Source of the DNA: an uncultured Lachnospiraceae bacterium
GTDB lineage: Bacteria; Bacillota; Clostridia; Lachnospirales; Lachnospiraceae
Length of the DNA: 64,000 bases
Direction: 5' to 3'
NCBI GenBank assembly: GCA_900554415.1
Contig: USGU01000008.1
Span: forward strand, 1-64,000
Numbering within the stretch: the stretch's first letter is position 1; every line of letters starts with the position of its first letter. Below, piece after piece: positions 63,973-64,000 of the stretch. Both the position numbers and the translations under genes were made by a program. The notes below the pieces were generated by a model. That model saw only the letters and a program-made list of their open reading frames with translations, was not told the DNA's origin and did no database searches.

Positions 63973-64000
63973 ATGGCAATTTCAGCAAGCATGGTTAAAG
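63973..64000 (+). CDS. tsf: Elongation factor Ts (start only)
   Basis: The first nine codons read MAISASMVK, the typical EF-Ts start, with GGAGG nine bases upstream. It is 35 bases after rpsB and runs off the right edge. Confidence 0.93.

Noticed and set aside
1..64000. CRISPR, prophage, insertion sequence or defence island
   Set aside because: No regular spaced repeats, transposase, integrase, phage or restriction genes were found; gene content is core and codon style uniform.

Overview
The window is a gene-dense, mostly co-oriented (+ strand) piece of core chromosome from an anaerobic, low-to-mid GC Gram-positive of the class Clostridia, most likely family Lachnospiraceae (Blautia/Dorea/Mediterraneibacter-like; the genus is not settled by what I can see). 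Support: strong GGAGG-type ribosome binding sites, TTG/GTG starts, the block secDF-recJ-apt-relA-MBL-hemZ-hisS-aspS, a complete Rnf complex, sporulation genes (spoVT, gerW-type), hybrid cluster protein, and Lachnospiraceae-type families (DUF5688, TIGR04086, Gx transporter). I see no mobile element, prophage, CRISPR array or rRNA. Two tRNAs are present.

Layout. 1-2.9 kb: amino-acid ABC transporter genes around an M20 amidohydrolase. 2.9-7.9 kb: a polyamine operon (XRE-cupin regulator, potA, potB, fused potC-potD). 8-11.8 kb: two GGDEF proteins, a serine acetyltransferase and a V4R-domain protein paired with the second GGDEF protein. 11.9-18.2 kb: hcp, spoVT, a heterodimeric ABC exporter, a TIGR04086 membrane protein. 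18.3-33.3 kb: M18 aminopeptidase, secDF, recJ, apt, relA, an MBL hydrolase, hemZ, hisS, aspS, a purine permease. 33.3-38.3 kb: tRNA-Gly, a membrane-anchored amidase, a chorismate mutase-shikimate kinase fusion with yqeG and aroD, efp, a DUF5688 gene, tRNA-Arg (minus strand). 38.4-45.6 kb: argS, an AlaX-type editing protein, a CPBP protease, a PcsB-like NlpC/P60 hydrolase, ispH and ribosomal protein S1. 45.7-53.4 kb: rnfCDGEAB, DUF2752, apbE (minus strand), a NusG-II protein, a Gx transporter. 53.3-64 kb: ruvAB, zapA, a U32 protein, a RodA/FtsW protein and its class B PBP, DUF2953, a gerW-type gene, small membrane protein, rpsB and the start of tsf.

How it fits together. The Rnf complex (reduced ferredoxin to NAD+, pumping ions) lies next to ApbE, the enzyme that attaches FMN to RnfD and RnfG, and to the NusG-II/Gx genes that often travel with it. 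The RodA/PBP pair, ZapA and the NlpC/P60 hydrolase are cell-wall and division functions; the hydrolase has a good match to a WalR box at its promoter. Two GGDEF proteins, one translated with a V4R sensor-like protein, sit just upstream of hcp, which has a dyad placed where a CRP/FNR-type activator would bind.

The most unusual things I found are: a roughly 180-residue insertion with two Ig-like repeats inside the regulatory TOBE domain of the PotA ATPase; the V4R-GGDEF-Hcp neighbourhood; a long nested inverted repeat plus sigma-G-like promoter in front of spoVT; and two out-of-frame same-strand gene overlaps (ispH/S1 and rodA/PBP). No single region looks like a wholly new defence or mobile system.
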